NCBI RefSeq assembly: GCF_022829545.1
Contig: NZ_JAKSYM010000249.1
Location: forward strand, 1 to 64,000
Source: Methylobacterium sp. J-030
GTDB lineage: Bacteria; Pseudomonadota; Alphaproteobacteria; Rhizobiales; Beijerinckiaceae
Direction: 5' to 3'
DNA length: 64,000 nt
The notes under the pieces are model-generated. The model did not search any database and was not told where the DNA came from. It saw only the letters and a program-made list of their open reading frames with translations. Shown here one piece after another: positions 14,630 through 24,145 of this stretch. Position 1 is the stretch's first letter, and each line of letters begins with the position of its first letter. A program made the translations under genes and the position numbers.

Positions 14630-16411
14630 ATGGCCGGGGGCCGATCGGCCGGAGGTGATCGAGGGAGCGGAGCAGGCTTGAGCGCGCCGGAGATCCCGTT
14701 CCTGGCTGGGCTCGACCCGGCCGCCGCCGAGGCGGTGCGCGCCCGGATGGAGCCGGTGACGATCCCGGCGGGAAAGATCCTGTTCGAGCAGGGTGCCACC
14801 GGGGACGCGCTCTACACGCTCGTGTCCGGCGTCGTCGGCGTCTCCGCCCGGGACCACACCGGCATGCCGACCCGGATCGCGCGCCTGCGCCCGCCGGAGA
14901 TTTTCGGGGAGATGGCGCTGCTGTCCGATGCCCCGCGGGCGGCGACCGTGATCGCCCTGCGCGACGCGCACCTGCTGCAGCTCACCCGCGCGGCCTTCGA
15001 GGCGGTGATCGCCGAGCATCCGCGCACGCTGCTCTACTTCGCCCGCATGCTCGCCGACCGCCTGCGTCACATCTACGACGGCTATTCGGTGCATCATGCC
15101 CCACGAGTCTTCACGATCCTGGCGGTGACGGACGGGCCCGATCCGGCGCACCTCGCCCATCGGCTCGCCGCCGCCTTCGACGCCCTGCTTCCGGGTGAGA
15201 CGGGCTGCCTGACGGACTGGCCGGAGGGCGCCGACGAGGCGTGGTTCCAGGCCTACGAGGCACAGCACGCGCGCACGATCTTCGCGGCCCGGCAGATCGA
15301 CTGCCCGTGGTGCCGGTTGAGCCAGCGTCGGGGTGATCACGTGCTGCTGCTGGCAGAGCCGGGCGCCCCGCCGCGGCCGGGAGCGGCAGAGTATCTGGAG
15401 CGAGTACGCTCCGACTGGATCCGCATGGATTTCGTCGTCCGGCAGGATCCCGGAGCACGACGCCCGAAACCTCTGCATCCGGCGGTCGCCGCGCTGCCCG
15501 CTTCCCTGCGGATCCAGCTCCGCGACGGCAGCACGGGGGATCTGCACCGCCTCGCCCGGCTCGCCAGCGGCGCGGCCCGGGGCCTCGTGCTCGGCGGTGG
15601 CGGTGCCCGGGGGCTCGCGCATCTCGGGGTCTTGAGGGCCCTCGACGAGGTGTCGTGCGCCCCGGATTTCGTCGGCGGCACCAGCATGGGGGCGATCATC
15701 GCGGCGAGCCTCGCCATGGGCTGGAGCCTCGCCGAGATCCGGGCACAGACCGAGGCCTTCTTCGCCACCGACAACCCGATCAACGATTACACGCTGCCGC
15801 TCCATGCCCTCACCCGGGGTGCCAAGGTCGATGCCGGCCTTGCCGCCCGCTACGGCGGCGCGCGCATCGAGGATCTGTGGCTGCCGTTCTTCTGCGTCTC
15901 GTCGAACCTCACCACCGGCAACACGATGGTCCACCGGTCCGGCGACCTTACGCAGGCCCTGCGGGCCAGCATCGCCATTCCCGGCCTGCTGCCGCCGGTG
16001 CTCTGCGACGAGGGCGTGCTGGTCGATGGCGGCATGATGAACAACCTCCCGGCCGACGTCGCGGCCGACCTGGAGCGCGGACCGGTCCTCGCCGTCGATG
16101 TCGGCAGCGACCGGGCCTTCCAAGACATGCCCACGCGCGGCTGGACCGGGCGCCTCGTGCGCAAGCTGATCGGCTCGCCGCTGGCGATGCCGGGGCTGGC
16201 GCCGCTGCTGCTGCGCGCCGCCACGGTCTCGAGCGACGCGCAGAGCCTGATGGCGGCGACCCACGCCACCGCGGTGCTCAAGCCGCAGCTCGCCGGGATC
16301 GATCTGCGGGCGTGGTCGCGGTTCCGAGAATCGGCCGAACTCGGCTACCAGGAGACCCGCGCCAGCCTCGAGGCCGGCACCCTCGCGCGCTGGCTCGACC
16401 CGGTGCGCTGA
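14630..16411 (+). CDS. Cyclic-nucleotide-domain patatin-like phospholipase
   Basis: 593 residues from ATG 14630, chosen for the GGAAGG ribosome site eight bases upstream (ATG 14597 lacks one). The N-terminal CRP-type cNMP-binding domain (FEQGATGDALYTLVSG; PPEIFGEMALLS) is followed by a linker domain and then a patatin domain with the oxyanion motif GGGGARG (322-328), the nucleophile Ser352 in GTSMG and Asp466 in DGG. This is the architecture of bacterial NTE/RssA-like lysophospholipases. The cNMP fold may sense a nucleotide or act only structurally. No signal peptide, so it acts in the cytoplasm or at the membrane. Confidence 0.85.
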   Translation: MAGGRSAGGDRGSGAGLSAPEIPFLAGLDPAAAEAVRARMEPVTIPAGKILFEQGATGDALYTLVSGVVGVSARDHTGMPTRIARLRPPEIFGEMALLSDAPRAATVIALRDAHLLQLTRAAFEAVIAEHPRTLLYFARMLADRLRHIYDGYSVHHAPRVFTILAVTDGPDPAHLAHRLAAAFDALLPGETGCLTDWPEGADEAWFQAYEAQHARTIFAARQIDCPWCRLSQRRGDHVLLLAEPGAPPRPGAAEYLERVRSDWIRMDFVVRQDPGARRPKPLHPAVAALPASLRIQLRDGSTGDLHRLARLASGAARGLVLGGGGARGLAHLGVLRALDEVSCAPDFVGGTSMGAIIAASLAMGWSLAEIRAQTEAFFATDNPINDYTLPLHALTRGAKVDAGLAARYGGARIEDLWLPFFCVSSNLTTGNTMVHRSGDLTQALRASIAIPGLLPPVLCDEGVLVDGGMMNNLPADVAADLERGPVLAVDVGSDRAFQDMPTRGWTGRLVRKLIGSPLAMPGLAPLLLRAATVSSDAQSLMAATHATAVLKPQLAGIDLRAWSRFRESAELGYQETRASLEAGTLARWLDPVR

Positions 16412-16497
16412 GATGTCCGCGTGTGGCAGCGCACAAGAGCCCGAGGGACCCCTGTAACCCCAGCCGCCCGGCAACGATCTCCCTGACAGGTTCGCCC

Positions 16498-16689
16498 GTG
16501 GAGTTTATCGCCGTGACCCAAACGACAACGACCGAACCCGTCCGGAGCCCGTCCGCCTCCGATCCGACCCGGGGCCTCCTCGAGGGGGCGGCCTTCGTCC
16601 TGCTCTGCCTCTGGACCCGGACCACGCCGGTTCGCCTGCGCGATCAGCTCTCGCCAGAAGTCGGCAGCTGCGCCACCCTGGGCTTCTGA
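16498..16689 (+). CDS. Small hypothetical protein
   Basis: 63 codons from GTG 16498 (a second GTG at 16513 is possible). Third-position GC is very high throughout, as in the core genes, and an AGG-containing site precedes the start. The middle is hydrophobic (LEGAAFVLLCLW) but a single short segment. It is not recognised and stands between two unrelated genes. Confidence 0.35.
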   Translation: MEFIAVTQTTTTEPVRSPSASDPTRGLLEGAAFVLLCLWTRTTPVRLRDQLSPEVGSCATLGF

Positions 16690-16722
16690 CGGTCTCGCGG
16701 GGCGCGTCCGGACGGAGCAAGG

Positions 16723-17586
16723 ATGCCGATGGACGTTGCGGGTGTGACCTTCCGGCGAATCAAACTGCCGGAGCTCGGCCTGCACGTGGCCGAGGCCGGC
16801 CCCGAAGCGGGCGCACCGACCATCCTCCTGCACGGCTTCCCGGAATTTTGGTACGGCTGGCGCCACCAGATCGGCCCGCTCGCCGCGGCGGGCTTGCGGG
16901 TCGTGGCGCCGGATCAGCGCGGCTACGGCCTCAGCGACAAGCCCGGCGGCCTCGACGCCTATCACCTCGACCGTCTGGCCGGCGACGTGATCGCGCTGGC
17001 CGATGCCTACGGCTTCCCTACGGTGCGGCTCGTGGGGCACGATTGGGGCGGCCTCGTCGCGTGGTGGGTGGCAAGCCTCTATCCGGAGCGGATCGAGCGG
17101 CTGGCCATCCTGAACGCCCCCCATCCCGGCATCGTCGGCGCCTATATGCGGACGCATCCGGGCCAGTTGCTGCGCAGCTATTACGTCGGCCTGTTCCAAC
17201 TCCCCGGCCTGCCGGAACGCCTGCTCACCGCGGATCGAGGCCGGGCCCTGCGGCGGGCGCTCACGCGCACCAGCCGGCCCGGCGCCTTCGGGGCCGCCGA
17301 TCTCGATCGCTACGTCGAGTCCTGGCTCCAGCCCGGCGCGATGACCGGCATGCTGAACTGGTACCGGGCCCTGGTGCGGCTCCCCCGGACGACGCCGCCC
17401 CGCGTCCGGGTGCCCACCCTGATCCTCTGGGGCCGGCAGGACATCGCCCTGCAGGCCGGCCTCGCCGAGGCGAGTCTCGCCTTCTGCGACGACGGCCGGA
17501 TCCGCTGGTACGACCGCGCCAGCCACTGGCTCGCGCACGAGGAACCGGCCGCGGTCAACGCGGATCTGATCGACTTCCTCACCTGA
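16723..17586 (+). CDS. Alpha/beta hydrolase, epoxide hydrolase-like
   Basis: 287 residues. The HGFPEFWYGW loop (37-46), nucleophile Asp107 in GHDWGG, acid Asp240 in GRQD and His268 in ASHW form the triad of epoxide hydrolases and haloacid/fluoroacetate dehalogenases, in which Asp attacks the substrate. Lid Tyr214 (NWYRA) favours epoxide hydrolase. No signal peptide. Substrate unknown; possible roles are detoxification of epoxides or lipid-derived compounds. The 219 bases after it (17587-17805) hold no gene. Confidence 0.8.
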   Translation: MPMDVAGVTFRRIKLPELGLHVAEAGPEAGAPTILLHGFPEFWYGWRHQIGPLAAAGLRVVAPDQRGYGLSDKPGGLDAYHLDRLAGDVIALADAYGFPTVRLVGHDWGGLVAWWVASLYPERIERLAILNAPHPGIVGAYMRTHPGQLLRSYYVGLFQLPGLPERLLTADRGRALRRALTRTSRPGAFGAADLDRYVESWLQPGAMTGMLNWYRALVRLPRTTPPRVRVPTLILWGRQDIALQAGLAEASLAFCDDGRIRWYDRASHWLAHEEPAAVNADLIDFLT

Positions 17587-17741
17587 GAGCAGCCACCTAT
17601 CGCGCCATAGAGTGTGTCGCCGAACTGAATTCGCTCTACAGTTATCGCAAGTTGAGTCCGAACGGCTGCGCAGCACGTACAACGCATCTCTTTAATCCGA
17701 TCGCGTGTTGAAATTGACTGTCGCATTTTCCGCGTCGAACC

Positions 17742-17765
17742 GGAACCTTCCGATCAGTTTTCGTT
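17742..17765 (+). promoter_or_regulatory. Possible EcfG-type general stress promoter
   Basis: GGAAC (17742-17746) and CGTT (17762-17765) are separated by 15 bases, 41 bases before the His-rich gene. The EcfG (PhyR-controlled) consensus in this group is GGAAC-N16-17-CGTT, so the spacer is one base short. Suggestive only. Confidence 0.25.
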
Positions 17766-17805
17766 TAGGGGACAGCTCCTGAGAGCGGATCGGAGATACT
17801 GAATA

Positions 17806-18105
17806 ATGTCTTTTCGCACCCTTCTGACCGCGGGCCTGTTCGCCGGCGGCCTCGTGGCCGGCACGGCGGTCGCTCAGGCTGCCCCCGCGATGCCGCAGGC
17901 CGGCCTGGCCGGCGGCGGTCTGGTCGAGACCGTCATGATGCATCACCACCACCATCATCGGATGCATCGCCATCATTCCACCCGGCACGAGCGCCGGATG
18001 CGCCGCCTCAACACGATGCGCCACGGCAACCCGAACGCACGCAACCCGTCGCGGCCCGGCTATCAGCAGCAGCTCGGCAACACCACGGGCGGCCCGCGCT
18101 ACTGA
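17806..18105 (+). CDS. His-rich exported protein
   Basis: 99 residues: signal peptide (MSFRTLLTAGLFAGGLVAG, cleavage near AQAA), then a cluster of histidines (MMHHHHHHRMHRHH), then a basic Arg/Asn-rich tail. The His cluster likely binds Ni, Zn or Cu in the periplasm, as metal buffer or chaperone, but no metal-transport gene is adjacent. A possible EcfG promoter lies upstream, and a strong hairpin follows. Confidence 0.65.
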   Translation: MSFRTLLTAGLFAGGLVAGTAVAQAAPAMPQAGLAGGGLVETVMMHHHHHHRMHRHHSTRHERRMRRLNTMRHGNPNARNPSRPGYQQQLGNTTGGPRY

Positions 18106-18118
18106 GCTCTATCCACCG

Positions 18119-18147
18119 CCGCCGCGGCTTCTCCCCAGCCGCGGCGG
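18119..18147 (+). terminator. Hairpin after the His-rich gene
   Basis: CCGCCGCGGCT / AGCCGCGGCGG, an 11-base perfect stem with a 7-base loop, 14 bases after the stop. There is no T run, so termination efficiency is uncertain. Confidence 0.5.
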
Positions 18148-18190
18148 TGCGCGATCCTGATTCGGCGGTCACGCTCTGCTAAGACGCGCC

Positions 18191-20905
18191 ATGGCCCGAA
18201 CCGCCGTCCGCCCCGCCGACCCGCCGACCGCCCCAGGCCTCGATCCGGCCGGCGCCACGCCCATGATGGCGCAGTACATCGAGATCAAGGCCGCCAATCC
18301 GGACTGCCTGCTGTTCTACCGGATGGGCGACTTCTACGAGCTGTTCTTCGAGGACGCCGAGATCGCCTCCCGGGCGCTCGGCATCGTGCTGACCAAGCGC
18401 GGCCGGCACGCCGGGACCGAGATCCCGATGTGCGGCGTGCCGGTCGAGCGCTCCGACGACTATCTCAACCGCCTCATCGCCCTCGGCCACCGGGTCGCGG
18501 TGTGCGAGCAGACCGAGGACCCGGCCGAGGCCAAGCGGCGCGGCCCGAAATCGGTGGTGCGCCGGGAGGTCGTGCGCCTCGTCACGCCGGGCACGATCAC
18601 CGAGGACCGGCTCCTCGACCCGGCCCAGGCCAACCTCCTCCTGGCGATCGGCCGCCGCAAGACGGGGGAGGGGGTGGTCGCCTACGGGCTCGCGGCCGTG
18701 GACATCTCGACCGGACGCTTCGCTCTGAGCGAGGTCGCGGGCGGCGACCTCGCCGGCGCCGTCGCCCGCCACGACCCGCGGGAGATCGTCCTGTCCGAGG
18801 CGATCCACGCCGATCCGGCACTCGCGCGGATCTGGCAGGAGAGCCGCGCGGCGGTCGTCCCCCTGGCGCAGGCGGAGCTGGAACCGGCCGCCGCCGAGCG
18901 GCGCATCCGCGAGCAGTACGGCGTCTCGACGCTGGAGGGGTTCGGCCAATTCACCCGGGCCGAGATCGCGGCGGCCGGGGCGGCACTTCTCTACATCGCC
19001 CGTACCCAGCTCGCGGCCCGGCCGACACTCGCGGTCCCGACCCGGGAGGATGCGGGCGCGACGCTTGCCATCGACGCGGCGACCCGCGCCAACCTCGAAC
19101 TGACCCGCACTCTGTCGGGCGACCGCACGGGGAGCCTGCTCGCCACGATCGACCGGACCGTGACGGCCAACGGCGCGCGGCTCCTCGCCGAGCACCTCGC
19201 GGGTCCGCTGACCGCCCTCGATGCCATCGCCCGGCGGCACGCGGCCGTGGCGCATCTCGCGGAGGGCGGGTCGCTCCGCGCCGGGCTGCGCGATGCGCTT
19301 GCCCGGGCGCCCGACCTCGCCCGCGCCCTGTCGCGCACCGGGCTCGGCCGTGCCGGGCCGCGGGACCTCGCCGCGATTCGGGAGGGTCTGGCGGTTGCCG
19401 CGGATCTCGGCGCGCGCCTCTCCGCCGTTCCGGATCTGCCGGAGGACCTCGCCCGCCTCGCCGACCACCTGGCGGAGGCCGACGCCGCGCTGATCGCGAC
19501 GCTGGGGGCCGCGCTCGCCGACGAGTTGCCCTTGAGCCGGCGCGACGGCGGCTTCGTGCGCGCGGGCTATCACCCGGAGATCGACGAGGCCCGGACGCTG
19601 GGCCAGGATTCCCGCAAGGTGATCGCCGCCCTCCAGGCCCGCTACGCCGAGCAGACCGGCTGCCGGACCCTGCGCATCAAGCACAACAACCTGCTGGGCT
19701 ATTTCATCGAGGTCCCGCAATCCGTCGGCGAGGCCTGCCTCAAGGGGCTGCAGAGCGAGTTCGTCCACCGCCAGACCATGGTGGACGCCATGCGCTTCAC
19801 CAGCGTCGAGCTGGGCGGGCTCGAATCCAAGATCTCGGGGGCGGCCGACCGGGCGCTCGCCCTCGAAGCGGCGGTGTTCGACGACCTTGCGGCCCGCGTG
19901 CTGGCACAGGCCGAGAGCATCGCCGAGGTCGCGGAGGCGCTGGCCGGCCTCGACGTGGCGGCGAGCCACGCGGAGCTCGCGGTCGAGCTCGACTGGCGCC
20001 GGCCATTGGTCGACGACTCGCTCAGCTTCGTCGTGGTCGGCGGGCGCCATCCGGTGGTCGAGGCGGCCCTGCGCCGGGCAGGCGAGCCGTTCATCGCCAA
20101 CGATTGCGACCTGTCCGGCGACACGCGCGGCCGGATCCGGCTGATCACCGGCCCCAACATGGGCGGCAAGTCGACCTTCCTGCGCCAGAACGCACTGATC
20201 GCGGTGCTCGCCCAGATGGGCGCCTTCGTGCCGGCCACGGAGGCGCGGATCGGGCGAATCGACCGGCTGTTTTCCCGCGTCGGCGCCGCCGACGACCTCG
20301 CCCGGGGGCAATCGACCTTCATGGTCGAGATGGTCGAGACCGCCGCGATCCTGAACCAGTCGACCCGCCGCTCGCTCGTCATCCTCGACGAGATCGGCCG
20401 CGGCACCGCGACCTTCGACGGGCTGTCGATCGCCTGGGCCTGCCTTGAGCATCTCCACGAGGTGAACGCTTGCCGGGCCTTGTTCGCCACCCATTTCCAC
20501 GAGCTGACCGCCCTGGGCGACCGGCTCGCTCGGCTGGAGAACGCGACCCTCAAGGTGGCCGAGCACCGCGACGGCGTCGTGTTCCTTCACGAGGTGGTAC
20601 CCGGGGTGGCCGAGCGCAGCTACGGCTTGCAGGTGGCGCGGCTCGCCGGACTGCCCGGCAGCGTCGTGGCGCGGGCCGGGTCGATCCTCAAGAGTCTGGA
20701 GAAGGCGGAACGCGGGCGTCCGGCCCGCGCCCGGATCGACGACCTTCCGCTCTTCGCCGCCCTGGCCCCGCCCCCGCCGCCGGAGCCGCCACCCGAGGAT
20801 CCGCTCGGCGCCCTGCTCGACGCGATCGATCCGGACGCGCTGACGCCCCGCGAGGCGCTGGATGCGCTGTATCGGCTGAAGCGCGAGCGGACGGGCAGCG
20901 GATGA
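18191..20905 (+). CDS. mutS: DNA mismatch repair protein MutS
   Basis: 904 residues, the usual length. The mismatch-contacting Phe48-x-Glu50 lies in GDFYELF (47-53). The ATPase Walker [10 protein letters not shown] is at 654-662, with the Walker B in [15 protein letters not shown] and the FATHFHELT switch following. The Pro-rich tail ([12 protein letters not shown]) precedes a C-terminal helix that forms the tetramer. It binds base mismatches as a dimer and recruits MutL. It stands alone; a response regulator converges on it. Confidence 0.98.
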   Translation: MARTAVRPADPPTAPGLDPAGATPMMAQYIEIKAANPDCLLFYRMGDFYELFFEDAEIASRALGIVLTKRGRHAGTEIPMCGVPVERSDDYLNRLIALGHRVAVCEQTEDPAEAKRRGPKSVVRREVVRLVTPGTITEDRLLDPAQANLLLAIGRRKTGEGVVAYGLAAVDISTGRFALSEVAGGDLAGAVARHDPREIVLSEAIHADPALARIWQESRAAVVPLAQAELEPAAAERRIREQYGVSTLEGFGQFTRAEIAAAGAALLYIARTQLAARPTLAVPTREDAGATLAIDAATRANLELTRTLSGDRTGSLLATIDRTVTANGARLLAEHLAGPLTALDAIARRHAAVAHLAEGGSLRAGLRDALARAPDLARALSRTGLGRAGPRDLAAIREGLAVAADLGARLSAVPDLPEDLARLADHLAEADAALIATLGAALADELPLSRRDGGFVRAGYHPEIDEARTLGQDSRKVIAALQARYAEQTGCRTLRIKHNNLLGYFIEVPQSVGEACLKGLQSEFVHRQTMVDAMRFTSVELGGLESKISGAADRALALEAAVFDDLAARVLAQAESIAEVAEALAGLDVAASHAELAVELDWRRPLVDDSLSFVVVGGRHPVVEAALRRAGEPFIANDCDLSGDTRGRIRLITGPNMGGKSTFLRQNALIAVLAQMGAFVPATEARIGRIDRLFSRVGAADDLARGQSTFMVEMVETAAILNQSTRRSLVILDEIGRGTATFDGLSIAWACLEHLHEVNACRALFATHFHELTALGDRLARLENATLKVAEHRDGVVFLHEVVPGVAERSYGLQVARLAGLPGSVVARAGSILKSLEKAERGRPARARIDDLPLFAALAPPPPPEPPPEDPLGALLDAIDPDALTPREALDALYRLKRERTGSG

Positions 20906-20957
20906 AAGTCGCTCGCCGCGGGGGAGGGGAAGCCGCGGACATCGTCCCGAGAAGACA

Positions 20958-21389
20958 TCACCCCGGCGCTGGCAAGAAACCGTCCGGACAGGCCGGTTCG
21001 CCGCGGCCGGCGCGGCGGTCGGCCACGTAGTCGAGGGTGCTGGCCACCACCCGCTCGGAATAGGGCTTGGCGATCACCCCGATGGCGCCCGCGAAATCCC
21101 GCGGGATGCGCTTGGCGTTGGCGGTCATGAACACCACGGTGGTGCGCCGGTCCTGCGAGAGCGCCCGGGCGACCTCGATGCCGGTCGGGCCGTCAACGAG
21201 GTGGATGTCCACCAGGGCGACGTCGGGCGCGGTGGAGCGCGCCAGCGCGATGGCCTCGGTCGAGTTGCCGGCGATGCCCACGGTGACGTGCCCCAGATCA
21301 TCCAGCAGGCATTCGAGCTCCAGAGCGATCAATGCCTCGTCCTCGACGACAAGGATGCGCAGCGCGGCGCCCGCGTTCCCGGTCCCCAT
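20958..21389 (-). CDS. Single-domain response regulator, probable partner of the LOV kinase
   Basis: 143 residues, a receiver domain only: acidic pair (VEDEAL), phosphoacceptor Asp in VALVDIHL, Thr in VFMTAN and Lys in IAKPYS. It lies 68 bases downstream of the LOV kinase gene on the same strand, as LovR follows LovK in Caulobacter. LovR-type proteins dephosphorylate the kinase or feed the general stress response. The match is by domain layout and gene order. Confidence 0.8.
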   Translation of the reverse strand: MGTGNAGAALRILVVEDEALIALELECLLDDLGHVTVGIAGNSTEAIALARSTAPDVALVDIHLVDGPTGIEVARALSQDRRTTVVFMTANAKRIPRDFAGAIGVIAKPYSERVVASTLDYVADRRAGRGEPACPDGFLPAPG

Positions 21390-21457
21390 GGGCTCTCCGT
21401 ATCCCGGCGTCCCCGACGCTCACGCGTCCGGGAGCGTGGAGTGTCCGCGCCGAAGAC

Positions 21458-22549
21458 TCAAGATGCGGATTGCAACGGGATATCGATCTCGACGATCGTG
21501 CCCGGCCCGCGATCCGTCCAGGCGATGGTGCCCCGCATCTGCCGCACCACCATCTCCACGAGGTTGCGCCCGAAGCCCGCCGGGTTCGGCGGCGCCGCCG
21601 CGAGGCCGACGCCGTCATCCTGAATCGTGAGATGCATCCCGCGTTCGGTGCGCCGGGCCGCGATCGAGACCCGCCCCTCCCGCGCGTCCGGGAAGGCGTG
21701 GCGCAGGGCGTTGGCGGTGAGTTCGTGGATCAGCAGGGCCAGCGGTGCCGCCATCGCGGCCGCCACCGCGATCGGCTCGACATCGGCCTCGATCCGGTGC
21801 CGCTCCGGGTCGAGGCCGGCATTCATGTCGGCCAGGAACTCGGACGCGAAATCGCCGAGATTGAAATGCGCGCAGTCGCCCTCGGAGTAGAGCAGCCGGT
21901 GCGCTGTCGAAAGAGCCCCTATGCGTTCCGCCATGCCCTGCAGCGCGTCGCGCGCCTCGCCTTCGGGCGTCCGGCGGGCCTTCAGCAGCATCAGCGAGGA
22001 GATCACCTGAAGGTTGTTCTTCACCCGGTGATCGACCTCGTGCAGCAGCGCGGTCTTCTGCTCGAGCGCCGCGCTCAGGGCGTGCGTTCGGGCATCGACG
22101 AGGCGCTCCAGCTCGTCGTTGGTGCCGCGCATCGTGACTTCGAGCTGATGAACATGGGTCATGTCGGCCTGGGCGGCGTAGAAGAACGCCACGCCCTGCG
22201 CGTCGCTCACCGGCGTGATCGTCATCGCGTTCCAGAAGGTCGTGCCGTCCTTCCGATAATTGAGCAGCTCGACGGAGAACGGTTCGGCCGCCGCGACGGC
22301 GGCACGGATCCGCGCCACGGTGGCCTCATCGGTGGCCGGACCCTGCAGCATGCGGCAATTGCGCCCGACGATCTCCGCGGCCTCGTAGCCGGTGGCCTGC
22401 AGGAAGGCCTCGTTGACCCAGGCGACCGGATTGTCGGGGGCGCGCGCGTCGGTGATCACCATCGGCGACGGGCTGCGGGAGAACGCATCGACCAGCATCG
22501 CCGGCGGCGGAGCAGGCTCGGATCGGGCACTCACCGCATCATTCCACAC
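21458..22549 (-). CDS. LOV-domain blue-light sensor histidine kinase (HisKA_2 type)
   Basis: 363 residues. The PAS domain at about 20-130 is a LOV domain: GRNCRMLQG holds the photo-adduct Cys65 (64-70), and the flavin-contact residues Asn97, Asn107 and Gln127 are present (LLNYRKDG, TFWN, AAQAD). It is followed by a coiled linker, then the HisKA_2 phosphoacceptor His174 (EVDHRVKNN) and an ATPase domain (Asn280 in HELTANAL, DDGVG 311-315). Blue light would form a Cys-FMN bond and change kinase activity. Homologous layout: Caulobacter LovK and Brucella LOV-HK. No membrane helix. It is upstream of the response regulator. Confidence 0.9.
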   Translation of the reverse strand: MWNDAVSARSEPAPPPAMLVDAFSRSPSPMVITDARAPDNPVAWVNEAFLQATGYEAAEIVGRNCRMLQGPATDEATVARIRAAVAAAEPFSVELLNYRKDGTTFWNAMTITPVSDAQGVAFFYAAQADMTHVHQLEVTMRGTNDELERLVDARTHALSAALEQKTALLHEVDHRVKNNLQVISSLMLLKARRTPEGEARDALQGMAERIGALSTAHRLLYSEGDCAHFNLGDFASEFLADMNAGLDPERHRIEADVEPIAVAAAMAAPLALLIHELTANALRHAFPDAREGRVSIAARRTERGMHLTIQDDGVGLAAAPPNPAGFGRNLVEMVVRQMRGTIAWTDRGPGTIVEIDIPLQSAS

Positions 22550-22731
22550 TCTGTAACGCTACGCGTCCGCTGAATCCCTCCACGTCCCGAAGCTCGGGGC
22601 ATGGACATTCCCTTAAGCAAGCGGCGATCAAGATCGCTCGGAACCGCATCACAATCCAGCGAGCCCACCGCGGCGCACAGTTGCCACGATTTCGCGGGAT
22701 CAAGGCCATCGAGGCTCAGGAGTTCCATGCC

Positions 22732-24120
22732 ATGGGCAACCAGCCACAGGCTTCGCGCCGTTTCCGGCTCCGCGACATCGTGGAGGACCGGCGCATCGTG
22801 CTTATGCTCGCGCTCGGTTTCTCCTCCGGTCTGCCGCTGCTGCTGGTCCTCGGGACCTTCACGCTCCGGCTCGCGTTCTCGGATATCGACGTGCGCGCCA
22901 TCGGGCTGTTCAGCTATGTGGCGCTGCCCTACTCGCTGAAATTCCTCTGGGCGCCGGCCGTCGACCGGCTGAACGTCCCCGTCCTCGGCGCCCGGCTGGG
23001 CCGGCGACGGGCCTGGATGGTGACCACCCAGGCCGCCGTCGCCCTGTGCCTCGTCCTGATGGCGGTCTCCGATCCGAAGACCAGCCTCGCGCTGCTCGGA
23101 TTCGGGGCGTTCCTGGTGGCGTTCTGCGCGGCGAGCCAGGACGTGGTCATCGACGGCTGGCGCATCGATGCCGCCGGCAGCGACTTCCAGGGCATTCTGG
23201 CGGCGACCTCGAACCTCGGCTACCGCCTCGGCCTGATCACGGCCGGCGCGGGCGCGCTGTTCATCGCCGCCTCCGGGGGCTGGACGCTGGCCTACCTGAT
23301 CATGGCCGCGCTGATGCTGGTGGGGATGGTCGCAGCCCTGCTGGCGCCGGCCTTCGACACCCCCCGGGCCGCCGTGGTCGAGACGACGCACCGCTCGCGG
23401 CTCTGGTCGATGCGCCGGGCCGTGCTGGAGCCGCTGACCGAGCTGCACGGGCGGTTCGGGGCTGCCCTCTGGGGCATCCTGCTGCTCGTGGCGCTCTACC
23501 GCCTGCCCGACTTTCTGTCCGGCGTGATGGCGAGCCCGCTGTACCGGACCCTCGGCTTCGACCTGAAGGAGATCGCGACCGTCACCAAGCTCTACGGCAT
23601 CTGGGTCGGCATCGCGGGGGGCTTCGCGGGGGGCTGGGCGCTCGCCCGGCTCGGGCTGTTCCCGACGCTGCTGCTCGGCGCCTTCCTGGCGGCGGCCTCG
23701 CACCTCGCCTTCGCGTGGCTGTCGGCGGGCGCCCCCGAGATCTGGCGCCTGACGGTCGCCATCTCGATCGAGAACTTCTGCGGCTCCTTCGCGGGCATCG
23801 TGCTCATCGCCTACATGTCGAGCCTCACCAGCCCAGCCTACGCGGCGACACAGTACGCCCTGTTCTCCTCGCTCTACGCACTGCCGGGCAAGCTGATCGC
23901 GGGCGCCTCGGGCTTCATCGTGGCGGCGATCGGCTATCCGGCCTTCTTCGTGCTGACATCGCTCATCGGCATTCCGGTGCTGGCGCTCGGCCTCGCCGTG
24001 GGCCGTCGCAGCGGCAGGGCGGATGCCGAAGCGCCATCGGCGCGACTGCCGAACACGGCGGGGAACCGTGCGACGGGCGCAGAACTTCCTTCCACGGCGC
24101 GCGCCCCGGGGGCCGCGTGA
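22732..24120 (+). CDS. AmpG-type MFS permease
   Basis: 462 residues from ATG 22732, nine bases after AGGAG. It is an integral membrane protein with about 12-14 helices. The start (EDRRIVLMLALGFSSGLPLL), VALPYSLKFLWAPAVDRL and SQDVVIDGWRIDA are typical of AmpG, which imports anhydromuropeptides for cell-wall recycling. In some bacteria AmpG links recycling to beta-lactamase induction. The C-terminal 30 residues are polar. Specific substrate not shown. Confidence 0.8.
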   Translation: MGNQPQASRRFRLRDIVEDRRIVLMLALGFSSGLPLLLVLGTFTLRLAFSDIDVRAIGLFSYVALPYSLKFLWAPAVDRLNVPVLGARLGRRRAWMVTTQAAVALCLVLMAVSDPKTSLALLGFGAFLVAFCAASQDVVIDGWRIDAAGSDFQGILAATSNLGYRLGLITAGAGALFIAASGGWTLAYLIMAALMLVGMVAALLAPAFDTPRAAVVETTHRSRLWSMRRAVLEPLTELHGRFGAALWGILLLVALYRLPDFLSGVMASPLYRTLGFDLKEIATVTKLYGIWVGIAGGFAGGWALARLGLFPTLLLGAFLAAASHLAFAWLSAGAPEIWRLTVAISIENFCGSFAGIVLIAYMSSLTSPAYAATQYALFSSLYALPGKLIAGASGFIVAAIGYPAFFVLTSLIGIPVLALGLAVGRRSGRADAEAPSARLPNTAGNRATGAELPSTARAPGAA

Positions 24121-24145
24121 CCGGAACAGATCCGGGGATCCTTGG

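Noticed and set aside
14456..16474. Long minus-strand open frame of about 670 codons opposite the patatin gene
   Set aside because: It mirrors the coding strand of a well-supported gene; its residues (rich in Arg, Gly, Ala, Gln) have no domain, and high-GC antisense frames are routinely open.
18430..20448. Long alternative-frame open frame on the plus strand over mutS
   Set aside because: Frame-shifted reading of mutS with Arg/Gly-rich translation and no motif.
18179..20590. Very long minus-strand open frame opposite mutS
   Set aside because: Antisense shadow of mutS with low-complexity translation; mutS has all catalytic motifs.
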